Positions 1 to 8,058 of a DNA stretch of 64,000 bases are shown one piece after another (within the stretch, counting starts at the first letter, position 1; the number at the start of each line of letters is the position of its first letter). The notes beneath the pieces were generated by a model. It was not told the DNA's origin, did not search any database, and saw only the letters and a list, made by a program, of their open reading frames with translations. This DNA is from Ruminococcus flavefaciens ND2009. GTDB lineage: Bacteria; Bacillota; Clostridia; Oscillospirales; Ruminococcaceae. The position numbers and the translations under genes were made by a program. The DNA lies in NCBI RefSeq assembly GCF_000621785.1, contig NZ_KK211347.1, forward strand, positions 524,725 to 588,724, read 5' to 3'.

Positions 1-1670
1 AGCTTTGCTCTTGAAGCCACGTCTCTGGGAACTCCCACATAGCTGTAGAAATCCATGATAGATGTATTGACCACGCTCTGGAAGGCTCTCATAGAGGGAA
101 GTCCCCATAGCATGGGATAGTTGTCGCAGTCTGCGGAAATATCTATCCTGAAGAATTTATCATCGGTGACTTCCTCCCAGACCTCGTCCTCACCCTCAAT
201 GGCTGAGTCGATGTACTCGCGGGCGTATCCAACGCTGTTTGCCCCGTAGAGGGTGGTGGTGAACACGCAGATTATGGAGGCTGCGGCAGTTACGAATACC
301 ACGAATATACTGCTGAGCCTGCCCTTTTTCTTCCTGCGGAATATGAGGAAGGCGCACACAAGGAACAGCACCGTAACGCCCACGGTCACCCAGAAATAGA
401 TGACGTCCTCCGGCATAGTGAATAGCTTTGCTTTTTTGCCTTCATCAGGTTTAGCGGGGAAGCAGCCGATAACAGCAAATACAGCCGTCATGACTGCGCA
501 GACCTTCAGACCTGTGAAGCCGCTGTTGTTTTCGTCATCAAGGGTGTGAGCGGTCATCATAGACATAATGAGTATGGGCATATAGAACCAGCGGGCGTAA
601 TAGTAGGAATTAGCCGCCTGGAAAAGGCTGTTGAGAATTGGCACCAGGGCAAAGACTCCGCAGCAGAAAAGCAGCTTTGAAGCCCAGTGCTTCCTGCGTA
701 GGTGCATGAAGGAGATGACTCCCGCCATGGAGAACAGAGGGAGATATGCTCCGATAGACGCCCATTTTTCATATTCCGAGGTAAACAGATTGGGATAGGC
801 AGGCGGGTCGGCAGGCATGAACAGTGTCTGCACCAGACGGGGGAGCAGGGTCTTGTCGGTGTAAGCCGTCATATCCGCTCCGTAGAGCCTTTCACTTATC
901 CTGTAGTTGCCCATGAGAGCCATGGCTGAGGGAAGGAGAATGAACGCTGCCATAAGAGAGCCGATAACGGCTTCAAAGGCAAGTCCGAAGAACTTCCTCC
1001 AGGAGGTGTGGAAGTCCCTGCACCTCATGCGGAAGAGGTAGTATAGTATCAGGAACACAGCCTGACCTGCGAAGAAGTAGTAGTTCACACAGGCGCAGAG
1101 TGCCACGGTCAGTGCGAAAACGCCTCTGCGTCGGCAGTTTATGTTTTCCTCAATAGCTATGAGCATAAGAGGGAACAGGGCTGTGACGTCCTGGAAATGG
1201 TTGAAGAAGATGTTGAACACCTGAAAGCCCGAGAAGCTGTAGAGAAGAGCTCCCGTAACAGCGGCATTCTTGCCGCGGACAAACCGTCTTATGTAGGCAT
1301 AGGCAGTCAGGGAGGCGATACCGTGCTTCAGAGCCAGGACAAAGGGCATGGCGTACAGCACCAGTCCCCTGGGGAGGAGAACGGTCAGCCAGAAAAAGGG
1401 GCTTCCGCTCAGGTAGAAGGAGTAGGAGGTGAGAAAGTCCGAGCCCAGGTCCGTGAACCAGTTCCAGCCGAGACTGCCGCTTCTCGCCGCGTCATTGGCG
1501 AGACTGTAGAATGGTATCTGCTGGGCGTTGTAATCGCCGTAGTAGATGAAATAACCGTGTTCGGTGAACATCATTGGCAGGAGCGTGAAAAGCATAGTGC
1601 CAAAGCCCAGCAGGAATGCCAGCAGATATTTTTCTTTTGTACAGCCCTTTGCGGCGACACTTCTCTTCAA
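1..1670 (-). CDS. YfhO-family multi-spanning membrane protein (3' part cut by window edge)
   Basis: Open on the minus strand to the window edge, so the C-terminus is missing; about 556 codons are visible. The start is a TTG at 1668-1670, chosen because an SD (GGAGG) lies 8 bases upstream and a good promoter lies behind it. The N-terminal part reads as hydrophobic helices with the YfhO-type motifs YYGDYN and SFYLSGSPF just after the first helix, followed by many further membrane segments. YfhO proteins are GT-C-like polytopic membrane proteins; in Firmicutes some help glycosylate lipoteichoic acid or other surface polymers. The substrate here is unknown. It is transcribed divergently from the cysteine desulfurase. 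Family assignment is fairly sure, function is inferred. Confidence 0.8.
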   Translation of the reverse strand, partial: MKRSVAAKGCTKEKYLLAFLLGFGTMLFTLLPMMFTEHGYFIYYGDYNAQQIPFYSLANDAARSGSLGWNWFTDLGSDFLTSYSFYLSGSPFFWLTVLLPRGLVLYAMPFVLALKHGIASLTAYAYIRRFVRGKNAAVTGALLYSFSGFQVFNIFFNHFQDVTALFPLMLIAIEENINCRRRGVFALTVALCACVNYYFFAGQAVFLILYYLFRMRCRDFHTSWRKFFGLAFEAVIGSLMAAFILLPSAMALMGNYRISERLYGADMTAYTDKTLLPRLVQTLFMPADPPAYPNLFTSEYEKWASIGAYLPLFSMAGVISFMHLRRKHWASKLLFCCGVFALVPILNSLFQAANSYYYARWFYMPILIMSMMTAHTLDDENNSGFTGLKVCAVMTAVFAVIGCFPAKPDEGKKAKLFTMPEDVIYFWVTVGVTVLFLVCAFLIFRRKKKGRLSSIFVVFVTAAASIICVFTTTLYGANSVGYAREYIDSAIEGEDEVWEEVTDDKFFRIDISADCDNYPMLWGLPSMRAFQSVVNTSIMDFYSYVGVPRDVASRAK

Positions 1671-1706
1671 GGTTCCTTCCTCCGTAAAAAATAGATATAC
1701 ATACTA

Positions 1707-1735
1707 ATTATATCATAAGAGATAAAAAAATGCAA
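1707..1735 (-). promoter_or_regulatory. sigma-A-type promoter of the YfhO gene
   Basis: Read on the minus strand: TTGCAT, 17-base spacer, TATAAT. It lies about 37 bases upstream of the TTG start at 1670. Confidence 0.75.
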
Positions 1736-1791
1736 CAAAAAACAGAATATATTTTCGATTTTTAGTCTGTAAAGCATTTTTACCGCGCCCC

Positions 1792-1820
1792 TTGCTATTT
1801 CTTTAATTGTATGTTATAAT
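1792..1820 (+). promoter_or_regulatory. sigma-A-type promoter of the cysteine desulfurase operon
   Basis: TTGCTA at 1792-1797, 17-base spacer, TATAAT at 1815-1820; the ATG follows at 1860 with an AAAGGGG-type SD. Confidence 0.75.
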
Positions 1821-1859
1821 ATAGGGTATGCAACTATACTGAACAAAGGGGAACATAGA

Positions 1860-2990
1860 ATGGAAGTTTACCTGGACAATGCGGCGACCACAAAGCCCTG
1901 CGAGGAAGCAGTGGCGGCGGCGGTGACCGCAATGACACAGAAATACGGCAATCCCTCGTCGCTCCACCGTGCAGGTCTCGAAGCACAGCTCCTTATGGAC
2001 GCAGCAAGAAAGACCATAGCCGACTCCATAGGCGCGGACAGCGGCTGTATATATTTCACATCGGGAGCTACAGAGAGCAACAACCTTGCCCTTCGCGGAG
2101 CTTCCGCAGCCTACGGCAGAAAGCGGAAGAAGATAGTCATTTCCGCAGTTGAACACGCCTCTGTTGAGGAGACTGCCGCAGACCTTGAGTCTAAGGGATT
2201 TGAGGTGGTAAGGGTCTCGCCCCGTGAGGACGGACGGTTCTATGCGGCGGACTTCATAAATGCCTGCGACGATAACACCTGTCTCATAAGCATGATGTAC
2301 GTCAACAACGAGACGGGGTATATACTTCCCGTCAAAGAGGTATTCTCGGCAATAAACCGAAGACAGCCCGATATTATCACCCATACTGACTGTGTGCAGG
2401 CATATATGAAGCTGCCTGTGAAGGTGAGCGCACTCAATGCGGACCTTGTTTCCCTCAGCGCCCATAAGATACACGGCGTAAAGGGCGTGGGAGCTCTCTT
2501 CATAAGAAAGGGAGTCCGTGTGCTTCCGATAGTCACGGGCGGTAAGCAGGAAAAGGGCATTCGCTCGGGAACTGAGAGCGTTCCGCTGATAGCTGCCTTC
2601 GGAGCCGCCGTGGAGAAGATGCTCCCTACTGTGGCGCAGCGCTATGAGAAAGCGCTCCGCCTGAAGGCTTATCTGCTGGAACAGCTGAAAGACATCGAAG
2701 GTGTTGAGTTGAACTCTCCCGGGGACGGTTCGCCCTATGTAATAAATATCTCCGCAGGGGGCAAAAGGTCGGAGATAATGCTTCACTTCCTTGAAAGCAG
2801 GGAAGTATATGTATCCAGCGGTTCAGCCTGTTCAAAGGGACAGCAGAGCGGCGTGCTGGGACAGTTTGGTATAAGGGACAAGCGCGCAGACAGCGCACTT
2901 CGTGTAAGTATCACTGCTGATACCACAGAGGCTGAGCTTGACGCCTTCTGCGATGGACTCCGCATCGGTATGGAAAAGGTAAGGGGTTAA
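1860..2990 (+). CDS. cysteine desulfurase (NifS/IscS family), probable sulfur donor for ThiI
   Basis: 376 aa class V aminotransferase fold enzyme, full length for the family. It converts cysteine to alanine and passes the sulfur as a persulfide. Visible motifs: N-terminal YLDNAATT, the substrate region ATESNN, SAHKIHG with the PLP-binding lysine at about K203, and the active-site loop SGSACSK with the catalytic cysteine at about C324. The short insertion around that cysteine is typical of the NifS-like enzymes paired with thiI in Firmicutes. Two genes downstream lies thiI, so its main job is probably 4-thiouridine formation in tRNA and perhaps thiamin sulfur supply. First gene of the operon, one base before the next gene. 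Confidence 0.93.
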   Translation: MEVYLDNAATTKPCEEAVAAAVTAMTQKYGNPSSLHRAGLEAQLLMDAARKTIADSIGADSGCIYFTSGATESNNLALRGASAAYGRKRKKIVISAVEHASVEETAADLESKGFEVVRVSPREDGRFYAADFINACDDNTCLISMMYVNNETGYILPVKEVFSAINRRQPDIITHTDCVQAYMKLPVKVSALNADLVSLSAHKIHGVKGVGALFIRKGVRVLPIVTGGKQEKGIRSGTESVPLIAAFGAAVEKMLPTVAQRYEKALRLKAYLLEQLKDIEGVELNSPGDGSPYVINISAGGKRSEIMLHFLESREVYVSSGSACSKGQQSGVLGQFGIRDKRADSALRVSITADTTEAELDAFCDGLRIGMEKVRG

Positions 2991-2991
2991 T

Positions 2992-3510
2992 ATGGAAGAA
3001 AATGAGAAAAAGAAGAAAAGTCCGCTGAAAACGCTCATTATAGTTTTTATCGTGCTTGCGGTGCTTGGTCTGGGCGGCTGGTGGCTGCTTCTGGAAGAAA
3101 TGAAGATGACCACGGGCTCAAAGGTGAACACAAGAAATGCTACGGCACAGACTTACCTCAAGGCTGTAAGCGCACAGGTGGAGGACATATACAAGGAAAA
3201 GGGGGAAAAGATCCCTGCCGACAAGGAATACATCATCAGGGGCAAGGGGCAGGTAAATGATCCCTGCGAGCTTCTTGAGGAGAGCGTGACCAATCGTTAT
3301 TCCTCCGACAACAGGTATTACTGGGTGGTGAAGTTCAGGGGCGGAACTGCCTGTGAAGCCTGGACAGCCCTTCGTCCCATTAAGGACAGCGAGCTCAGAT
3401 ACTACAGCCGCAAAGAGCTGATAGATGAGTCAAATGAGCACCCTTTCAGGCAGGATAAGCTTGTCATCGGCTACTACAGCACAGCCGAGGGAGCTACCTA
3501 TACAGACTGA
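2992..3510 (+). CDS. small single-pass membrane protein of unknown function
   Basis: 172 aa. A lysine-rich N-terminus is followed by one hydrophobic segment (about residues 14-33), then a hydrophilic extracytoplasmic domain with no motif I recognise. Type II membrane topology is likely from the basic N-terminus. It starts one base after the cysteine desulfurase stop and lies 36 bases ahead of thiI, so it is probably cotranscribed with both, but nothing in it suggests a direct role in sulfur transfer. Confidence 0.8.
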   Translation: MEENEKKKKSPLKTLIIVFIVLAVLGLGGWWLLLEEMKMTTGSKVNTRNATAQTYLKAVSAQVEDIYKEKGEKIPADKEYIIRGKGQVNDPCELLEESVTNRYSSDNRYYWVVKFRGGTACEAWTALRPIKDSELRYYSRKELIDESNEHPFRQDKLVIGYYSTAEGATYTD

Positions 3511-3546
3511 CGTTTATATTTATAATAGTATATTAGGAGAATAGAT

Positions 3547-4725
3547 ATGAAGGAATTAGTACTTGTAAAATACGGCGAGATGGCTCTGAAGGGACTTAAC
3601 AAAAAGACCTTCGAGGATATGCTCATCAAGAACATAAAGCGCAGACTGAAGCCCCTCGGTCACTTTCAGATGACCAGCGCTCAGTCCACAACATACATAG
3701 ATCCTCTTGACGAGGACATCGACCTTGACGAGGTAGTGGACAGAGTGGGCAAGATATTCGGTATCGCCACACTGTGCCGCGCCTGCGTATGCGAGAAGGA
3801 CTTCGAGGATATATGCTCAAAGAGCTATGAGTATCTTGATACGGTGCTCAGCTGCGCAAAGACATTCAAGGTCAACGCAAAGCGCTCAGATAAGGCTTTC
3901 CCCATGAAGTCCCCCGAGATATGCGCGGAGCTGGGCTGCAGGCTCCTTGACAGGTTCCCGAACCTGTCCGTGGATGTAAAGGACCCCGAGGTCACTGTTA
4001 CTGTGGAGATACGCGACGAGAACGCCTTTGTTCACGCCGAGAACATCAAGGGAGCAGGCGGACTTCCCGTAGGAAGCAGCGGAAAGGCGCTCCTTCTGCT
4101 TTCGGGCGGTATCGACAGCCCCGTAGCAGGCTACATGATGGCAAAGCGCGGTGTCCACATCGCTGCTATCCACTATGTGAGCCCTCCCTACACCTCTGAC
4201 CGCGCACAGCTCAAGGTGGAGCAGCTCTGCCAGAAGCTGACGGACTACTGCGGCGGCATAGCATTCTACTGCGTGCCCTTTACGGAGCTCCAGGAGGCTA
4301 TCAAGGACCACTGCCCCGAGGAGTTCTTCACTATCATAATGAGAAGGCTCATGATGGAGATAGCACAGCGCATCGCTGCCAAGGATAACTGCCTTGCCCT
4401 TATAACAGGCGAGAGCGTGGGACAGGTGGCAAGTCAGACCATGGCTGCTATCTCCTGCACCGACGCAGTGTGCAGGATACCTGTGTTCCGTCCCTGTGTC
4501 GGTATGGACAAGACCGAGATAATCGACATTGCGCGTAAGATAGATACATTCGATACATCTGTCCTTCCCTATGAGGACTGCTGTACCGTTTTCACTCCCC
4601 GTCACCCGAAGGTTCGTCCCGTTCTCAGTGATGTTGAAAAGGCACAGAACAGCTTCGATTTTGAGCCCCTGATACAGAAGGCTGTTGAGGGTACGGAGAT
4701 GAAAACTTTCAATTATGGCGAATAA
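3547..4725 (+). CDS. thiI: tRNA 4-thiouridine synthase ThiI (short form)
   Basis: 392 aa. N-terminal ferredoxin-like/THUMP RNA-binding region (about residues 1-165) followed by the PP-loop ATPase domain with SGGIDSP near residue 186. ThiI adenylates U8 of tRNA and transfers sulfur to make s4U, a near-UV sensor base; it can also support thiamin thiazole synthesis. The C-terminal rhodanese domain of the E. coli protein is absent, as usual in Firmicutes, where the partner cysteine desulfurase supplies sulfur directly. That partner is two genes upstream. The SD GGAGA lies 6 bases before the ATG. Confidence 0.95.
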   Translation: MKELVLVKYGEMALKGLNKKTFEDMLIKNIKRRLKPLGHFQMTSAQSTTYIDPLDEDIDLDEVVDRVGKIFGIATLCRACVCEKDFEDICSKSYEYLDTVLSCAKTFKVNAKRSDKAFPMKSPEICAELGCRLLDRFPNLSVDVKDPEVTVTVEIRDENAFVHAENIKGAGGLPVGSSGKALLLLSGGIDSPVAGYMMAKRGVHIAAIHYVSPPYTSDRAQLKVEQLCQKLTDYCGGIAFYCVPFTELQEAIKDHCPEEFFTIIMRRLMMEIAQRIAAKDNCLALITGESVGQVASQTMAAISCTDAVCRIPVFRPCVGMDKTEIIDIARKIDTFDTSVLPYEDCCTVFTPRHPKVRPVLSDVEKAQNSFDFEPLIQKAVEGTEMKTFNYGE

Positions 4726-4762
4726 TTCTTAATTTTCTCACAAAATTATCACACTGATTTTG

Positions 4763-4768
4763 TATAAT
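4763..4768 (+). promoter_or_regulatory. extended -10 promoter in front of the CinA/PncC gene
   Basis: TG-T-TATAAT immediately upstream of the CinA gene; no good -35 at 16-18 bases, so it would rely on the TG extension. Confidence 0.45.
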
Positions 4769-4795
4769 GTTTACTAAAGCAAGGGCGGCGATTTA

Positions 4796-5332
4796 GTGGT
4801 AAGCAGTAAATTTTCTGAATGTAATGCCGAAAAACTTGACAAATCGGTCAGTAATGTTGTAAAATTATTAGAACGGAAAAGTCTGACCATTGCTACGGCG
4901 GAAAGCTGTACGGGCGGACTTCTTTCAGAGCTTATAACATCAGTATCGGGCGCGTCTGCGGTCTTTGAGCTGGGGATTTGCACTTATTCCGAGCGCATAA
5001 AGACTAAGTTCCTCGGAGTCCCTGCCGAAACTATCAGTAAATTCGGCGTGGTCAGCGAGGAGACGGCTCTGAGCATGGTCAGGGGACTGAAGGAATGCTC
5101 GGGAGCAGACGTCTGCGTTTCGGTTACGGGTATCGCAGGTCCATCGGGCGGAACTGCCGAGACTCCCGTCGGAACGGTCTATATCGGTTTCGATATCTGC
5201 GGCAGTCAGTTCGTGTGTCTGCCGGAGCTTTGGAAGCTCAGCGACATGAGCAGGGATAACATCAGAAGATGTGCCGCTGCTTTTGCGTTCGATACGATAG
5301 AAAAAATACTGATGGAGGCGAGGACAGACTGA
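4796..5332 (+). CDS. pncC: CinA C-terminal-domain amidase (nicotinamide-nucleotide amidohydrolase type)
   Basis: 178 aa starting at a GTG; the SD-like AGGGCGG lies 7 bases upstream. It contains the two hallmark motifs of the CinA C-terminal domain: TAESCTGG (near residue 40) and GIAGPSGGT followed by PVGTVYIG (near residue 115). This domain deamidates nicotinamide mononucleotide in pyridine-nucleotide recycling. The N-terminal MoCF-like domain of full CinA is not present, so this is the short, single-domain form. The stop overlaps the ATG of the first sortase (TGATG), which suggests translational coupling, though the functional link is unclear. Confidence 0.88.
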   Translation: MVSSKFSECNAEKLDKSVSNVVKLLERKSLTIATAESCTGGLLSELITSVSGASAVFELGICTYSERIKTKFLGVPAETISKFGVVSEETALSMVRGLKECSGADVCVSVTGIAGPSGGTAETPVGTVYIGFDICGSQFVCLPELWKLSDMSRDNIRRCAAAFAFDTIEKILMEARTD

Positions 5333-7035
5333 TGAGCGAAAAAATGACCGACGGAATGACTGAGGCTCAGCGCAGAGCTGAGAAGATAAAAGCTATCAGA
5401 AGGTCTATCCGCGGTGAAGCGGAAGTCGCTCCGACGACATATGAAAACAAGGCAGAAGCTGAACACAGCAATGTCAGTGTGGGACGCTTAAAGCGTACCA
5501 ATACAGGACACAGTTCAACGGCTGCTGATATACTTGACGAGCTGGATGAGGCAATCGCCTATGAAAAGGCGGAGGCTGCACGCATCGCAGCCCGTGAGGC
5601 TGAGGCTGCTGCCGCTGCTGCAGAGCAGGCAGGCCCCGACATCTCGGATCTTATTCCGGCACTTGAGCCTAACGCACAAGATAAGCTCAGGGAAATAGCC
5701 AATGAGATCACCGAGGATTTTTCGGAGGTCCGCACTGACAGCTCCGGTGAGGTCATGGACTTCACGGAGAACGATGAAGCAGACAGTGAATACAGCCAGC
5801 CTGTTCAGGAGGATACCTATTATAATGAGCCGCAGGCTCAGGAGACAGCTGCCGATATTTTACGGGCTGACGCAGCTGAGGACACAGTGGTATTCACTCC
5901 CGTGGGACATACTCATGATGAAGCACCGCCCCCTCCCGTCATGGAGAGAAGGGCTGTTCCCAAAATGAGAGCAGCTGCCGAAGATATGGCAGTGCAGAAG
6001 CCCCACAAGAAAAAGAAGAAGAAAAAGAAGACCTTCGCACAGAAACTGAGAGGACTTCTCCCCGAAAAGGGAGACAGTGTTCTCGAATGTGTGAGAAAAA
6101 TAGTGTTTCTCGGTTCTGTCATAGCGATATTCGTCTGCGGTTATCTCGTCGGCGACTATTACTACGAGCTTTGGGCAAGTAAGAACAAGACCGAGAATAT
6201 CATGGAAATATACGACATCTACGACGGCAGGGAGGCTGCTACTATTGCCGTTGAGGAGGAAGGCGAGACCAGGATAAGGTTCGAGGGTATGCTGGACGGA
6301 GCGCGCAAGCTCTGGGACCAGAACCACGATATCGTGGGAGTTATCAATATCCCCGATACACCTGTAAACAATCCTGTGATGCAGGCCGATGACAATGAAA
6401 AGTACATGAACATGAAGTTCGACCTCAGTGAGAACAGGGCGGGCGAGATATTCCTCGATTACAGAAACCACTTCGATGAGGTGGGCGAGGACGGATTTCT
6501 CAAGTGCCCCAACTCAGGCAATCTGGTCATCTACGGACATAATATGCTTGACGAGCAGATGTTCGGAAGTCTTAAATGGTACCAGAGACATGAGGATTAC
6601 TACGGCAAACACCCTATAATCTATCTCAGTTCAAATTATCAGAAATACACTTATAAGATATTTGCCTACTTCATTCTGGACGCCACAGACGAAACTGATA
6701 CAAAGTTCGACTGTTGGAACGAGCTTGAGTTCTCAGACGAGAATGAGTTCTACGGCTTTGTCAATGAGGCTAAGAGGAGATCACTCCGACTTAACGACGT
6801 TGATGTGAAGTACGGCGATCCGCTCATAACTCTTTCTACCTGCAATACCACACTTCCCGACGAGGATGCGGGACGCCTTATAATCATGGCGAGACTGGTC
6901 AGGGACGGCGAAGATCCTATGGCGGGCACACAGAACAGCAAGCCTAATCCAAATATCAAGTGGCCCACAAGTTACTATCAGGCTCATCCCAATGAGCATT
7001 ACGATCCCAACGCGGAATTCGTTCCCTACGGCTGA
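5332..7035 (+). CDS. class B sortase with long cytoplasmic N-terminal extension
   Basis: 567 aa from the ATG at 5332, which overlaps the upstream stop and has a GGAGG SD; in-frame codons further upstream lie inside the previous gene. Residues 1-250 are an acidic, low-complexity region ending in a poly-lysine stretch, then one membrane segment (about 258-282), then the sortase domain. Catalytic residues are all visible: His about 403 in IYGHNM, Cys about 504 in LSTCNT, Arg about 515 in GRLII. Class B enzymes join sorting-signal proteins to peptidoglycan; in R. flavefaciens a SrtB anchors the scaffoldin ScaE. The large N-terminal extension is unusual for SrtB, which normally has only a short tail before the membrane segment. 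Confidence 0.9.
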   Translation: MSEKMTDGMTEAQRRAEKIKAIRRSIRGEAEVAPTTYENKAEAEHSNVSVGRLKRTNTGHSSTAADILDELDEAIAYEKAEAARIAAREAEAAAAAAEQAGPDISDLIPALEPNAQDKLREIANEITEDFSEVRTDSSGEVMDFTENDEADSEYSQPVQEDTYYNEPQAQETAADILRADAAEDTVVFTPVGHTHDEAPPPPVMERRAVPKMRAAAEDMAVQKPHKKKKKKKKTFAQKLRGLLPEKGDSVLECVRKIVFLGSVIAIFVCGYLVGDYYYELWASKNKTENIMEIYDIYDGREAATIAVEEEGETRIRFEGMLDGARKLWDQNHDIVGVINIPDTPVNNPVMQADDNEKYMNMKFDLSENRAGEIFLDYRNHFDEVGEDGFLKCPNSGNLVIYGHNMLDEQMFGSLKWYQRHEDYYGKHPIIYLSSNYQKYTYKIFAYFILDATDETDTKFDCWNELEFSDENEFYGFVNEAKRRSLRLNDVDVKYGDPLITLSTCNTTLPDEDAGRLIIMARLVRDGEDPMAGTQNSKPNPNIKWPTSYYQAHPNEHYDPNAEFVPYG

Positions 7036-7055
7036 TGGAGGAAGATGAATCACCA

Positions 7056-8015
7056 ATGAGCAAAAAAGCAAAAACTATTACAGCCTGCGCAGTATGTGCT
7101 GCTGCCCTGGGACTTGGCGGATATGCCCTTTTCCTCAACAAGGAAACGGACACCGTTCCCACAGTCAGCAGCTTCACAGAGACTGCCGAGCTCACAACAG
7201 AGCAGGCAGGACCTCTTCCGCTGGGCTGGGCTGAAAAGATAGACTATGCACCGTCTCCGGACGGAATGACAGAGAGGGCAAAATCACTCCTCAGAGTCAA
7301 TAAGGACATAGTCGGCTGGCTGAAGATCGACGGTCTCCAGCTGGATTACCCCGTAGTAAAGGACCCGGGCGAGATACCTGCCAACGATCCGTTCTACGGT
7401 CCCGAGGAATATATCCCCGATGCCTTCTACCTTGACCATGACCTTTACAGGAACCACGATCAGGAGGGTACTCTCTATCTGGACTACCGCGATGAGTTCG
7501 GAAGCGACGAGAGCCAGCACTCCGAGAACCAGGTCATCTACGGTCATGCCATGTGGAACGGCAACATGATGGGCTGTCTCAGGCGCTACCGCCAGGACTT
7601 CGACTTCTATGACGTTAGTCCCTTTATCCAGTACAGCTCAAACTACAAGACCTATGATTACGTTATTTTTGCCTTCCTTATTACCAGCGGAAGCTACAAT
7701 GCTACCGACTTCCACTACTGGAATATGGAGGAGCTTGATTCAGAAGAGGACTTCAACTTCTATATCGACAACTGCAAAAGCAGATGGATGCTCGATACGG
7801 GAGTAGATGTGAAGTACGGCGACCAGCTGCTGACCCTCTCCACCTGCTATGCAGACGAGGACAACTCCCGTTTCTTAGTAGTTGCCAGAAGGCTCAGGGA
7901 CGGCGAGGTCGCAGGAGACATGACAACTATCCAGCGCACTGAGGAGTGGAAAAAGGCTCAGGAAGAGAAAAAGAAAGAAGCAGAAGAGCACGATCCCCCT
8001 CCCAAGAATGACTGA
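7056..8015 (+). CDS. class B sortase, second copy
   Basis: 319 aa from the ATG at 7056, preferred over the in-frame ATG at 7035 because a GGAGGAAG SD sits between the two and nothing SD-like precedes 7035. N-terminal signal anchor (about residues 8-26), then a sortase B domain with His about 164 (IYGHAM), Cys about 264 (LSTCYA) and Arg about 272. A charged lysine/glutamate tail and a proline-rich end follow the domain. It differs enough from its upstream neighbour to be an old duplication rather than a recent one. The tandem may handle different sorting signals or different lipid-II-linked acceptors; no NPxTN or LPxTG protein was seen in this window. Confidence 0.9.
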   Translation: MSKKAKTITACAVCAAALGLGGYALFLNKETDTVPTVSSFTETAELTTEQAGPLPLGWAEKIDYAPSPDGMTERAKSLLRVNKDIVGWLKIDGLQLDYPVVKDPGEIPANDPFYGPEEYIPDAFYLDHDLYRNHDQEGTLYLDYRDEFGSDESQHSENQVIYGHAMWNGNMMGCLRRYRQDFDFYDVSPFIQYSSNYKTYDYVIFAFLITSGSYNATDFHYWNMEELDSEEDFNFYIDNCKSRWMLDTGVDVKYGDQLLTLSTCYADEDNSRFLVVARRLRDGEVAGDMTTIQRTEEWKKAQEEKKKEAEEHDPPPKND

Positions 8016-8058
8016 TCTCATTAGTGAGCTGACCTTATGTTTTTAAAAGGAGATTGTT

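Noticed and set aside
1803..2786. Long minus-strand ORF (327 codons) opposite the cysteine desulfurase
   Set aside because: Low-complexity antisense shadow without SD or family motif; the plus-strand gene is certain. Similar shadows in other genes were left out.
5332..8015. Pilus (class C) sortase cluster
   Set aside because: Sequence motifs are class B, and no pilin or sorting-signal protein is adjacent.
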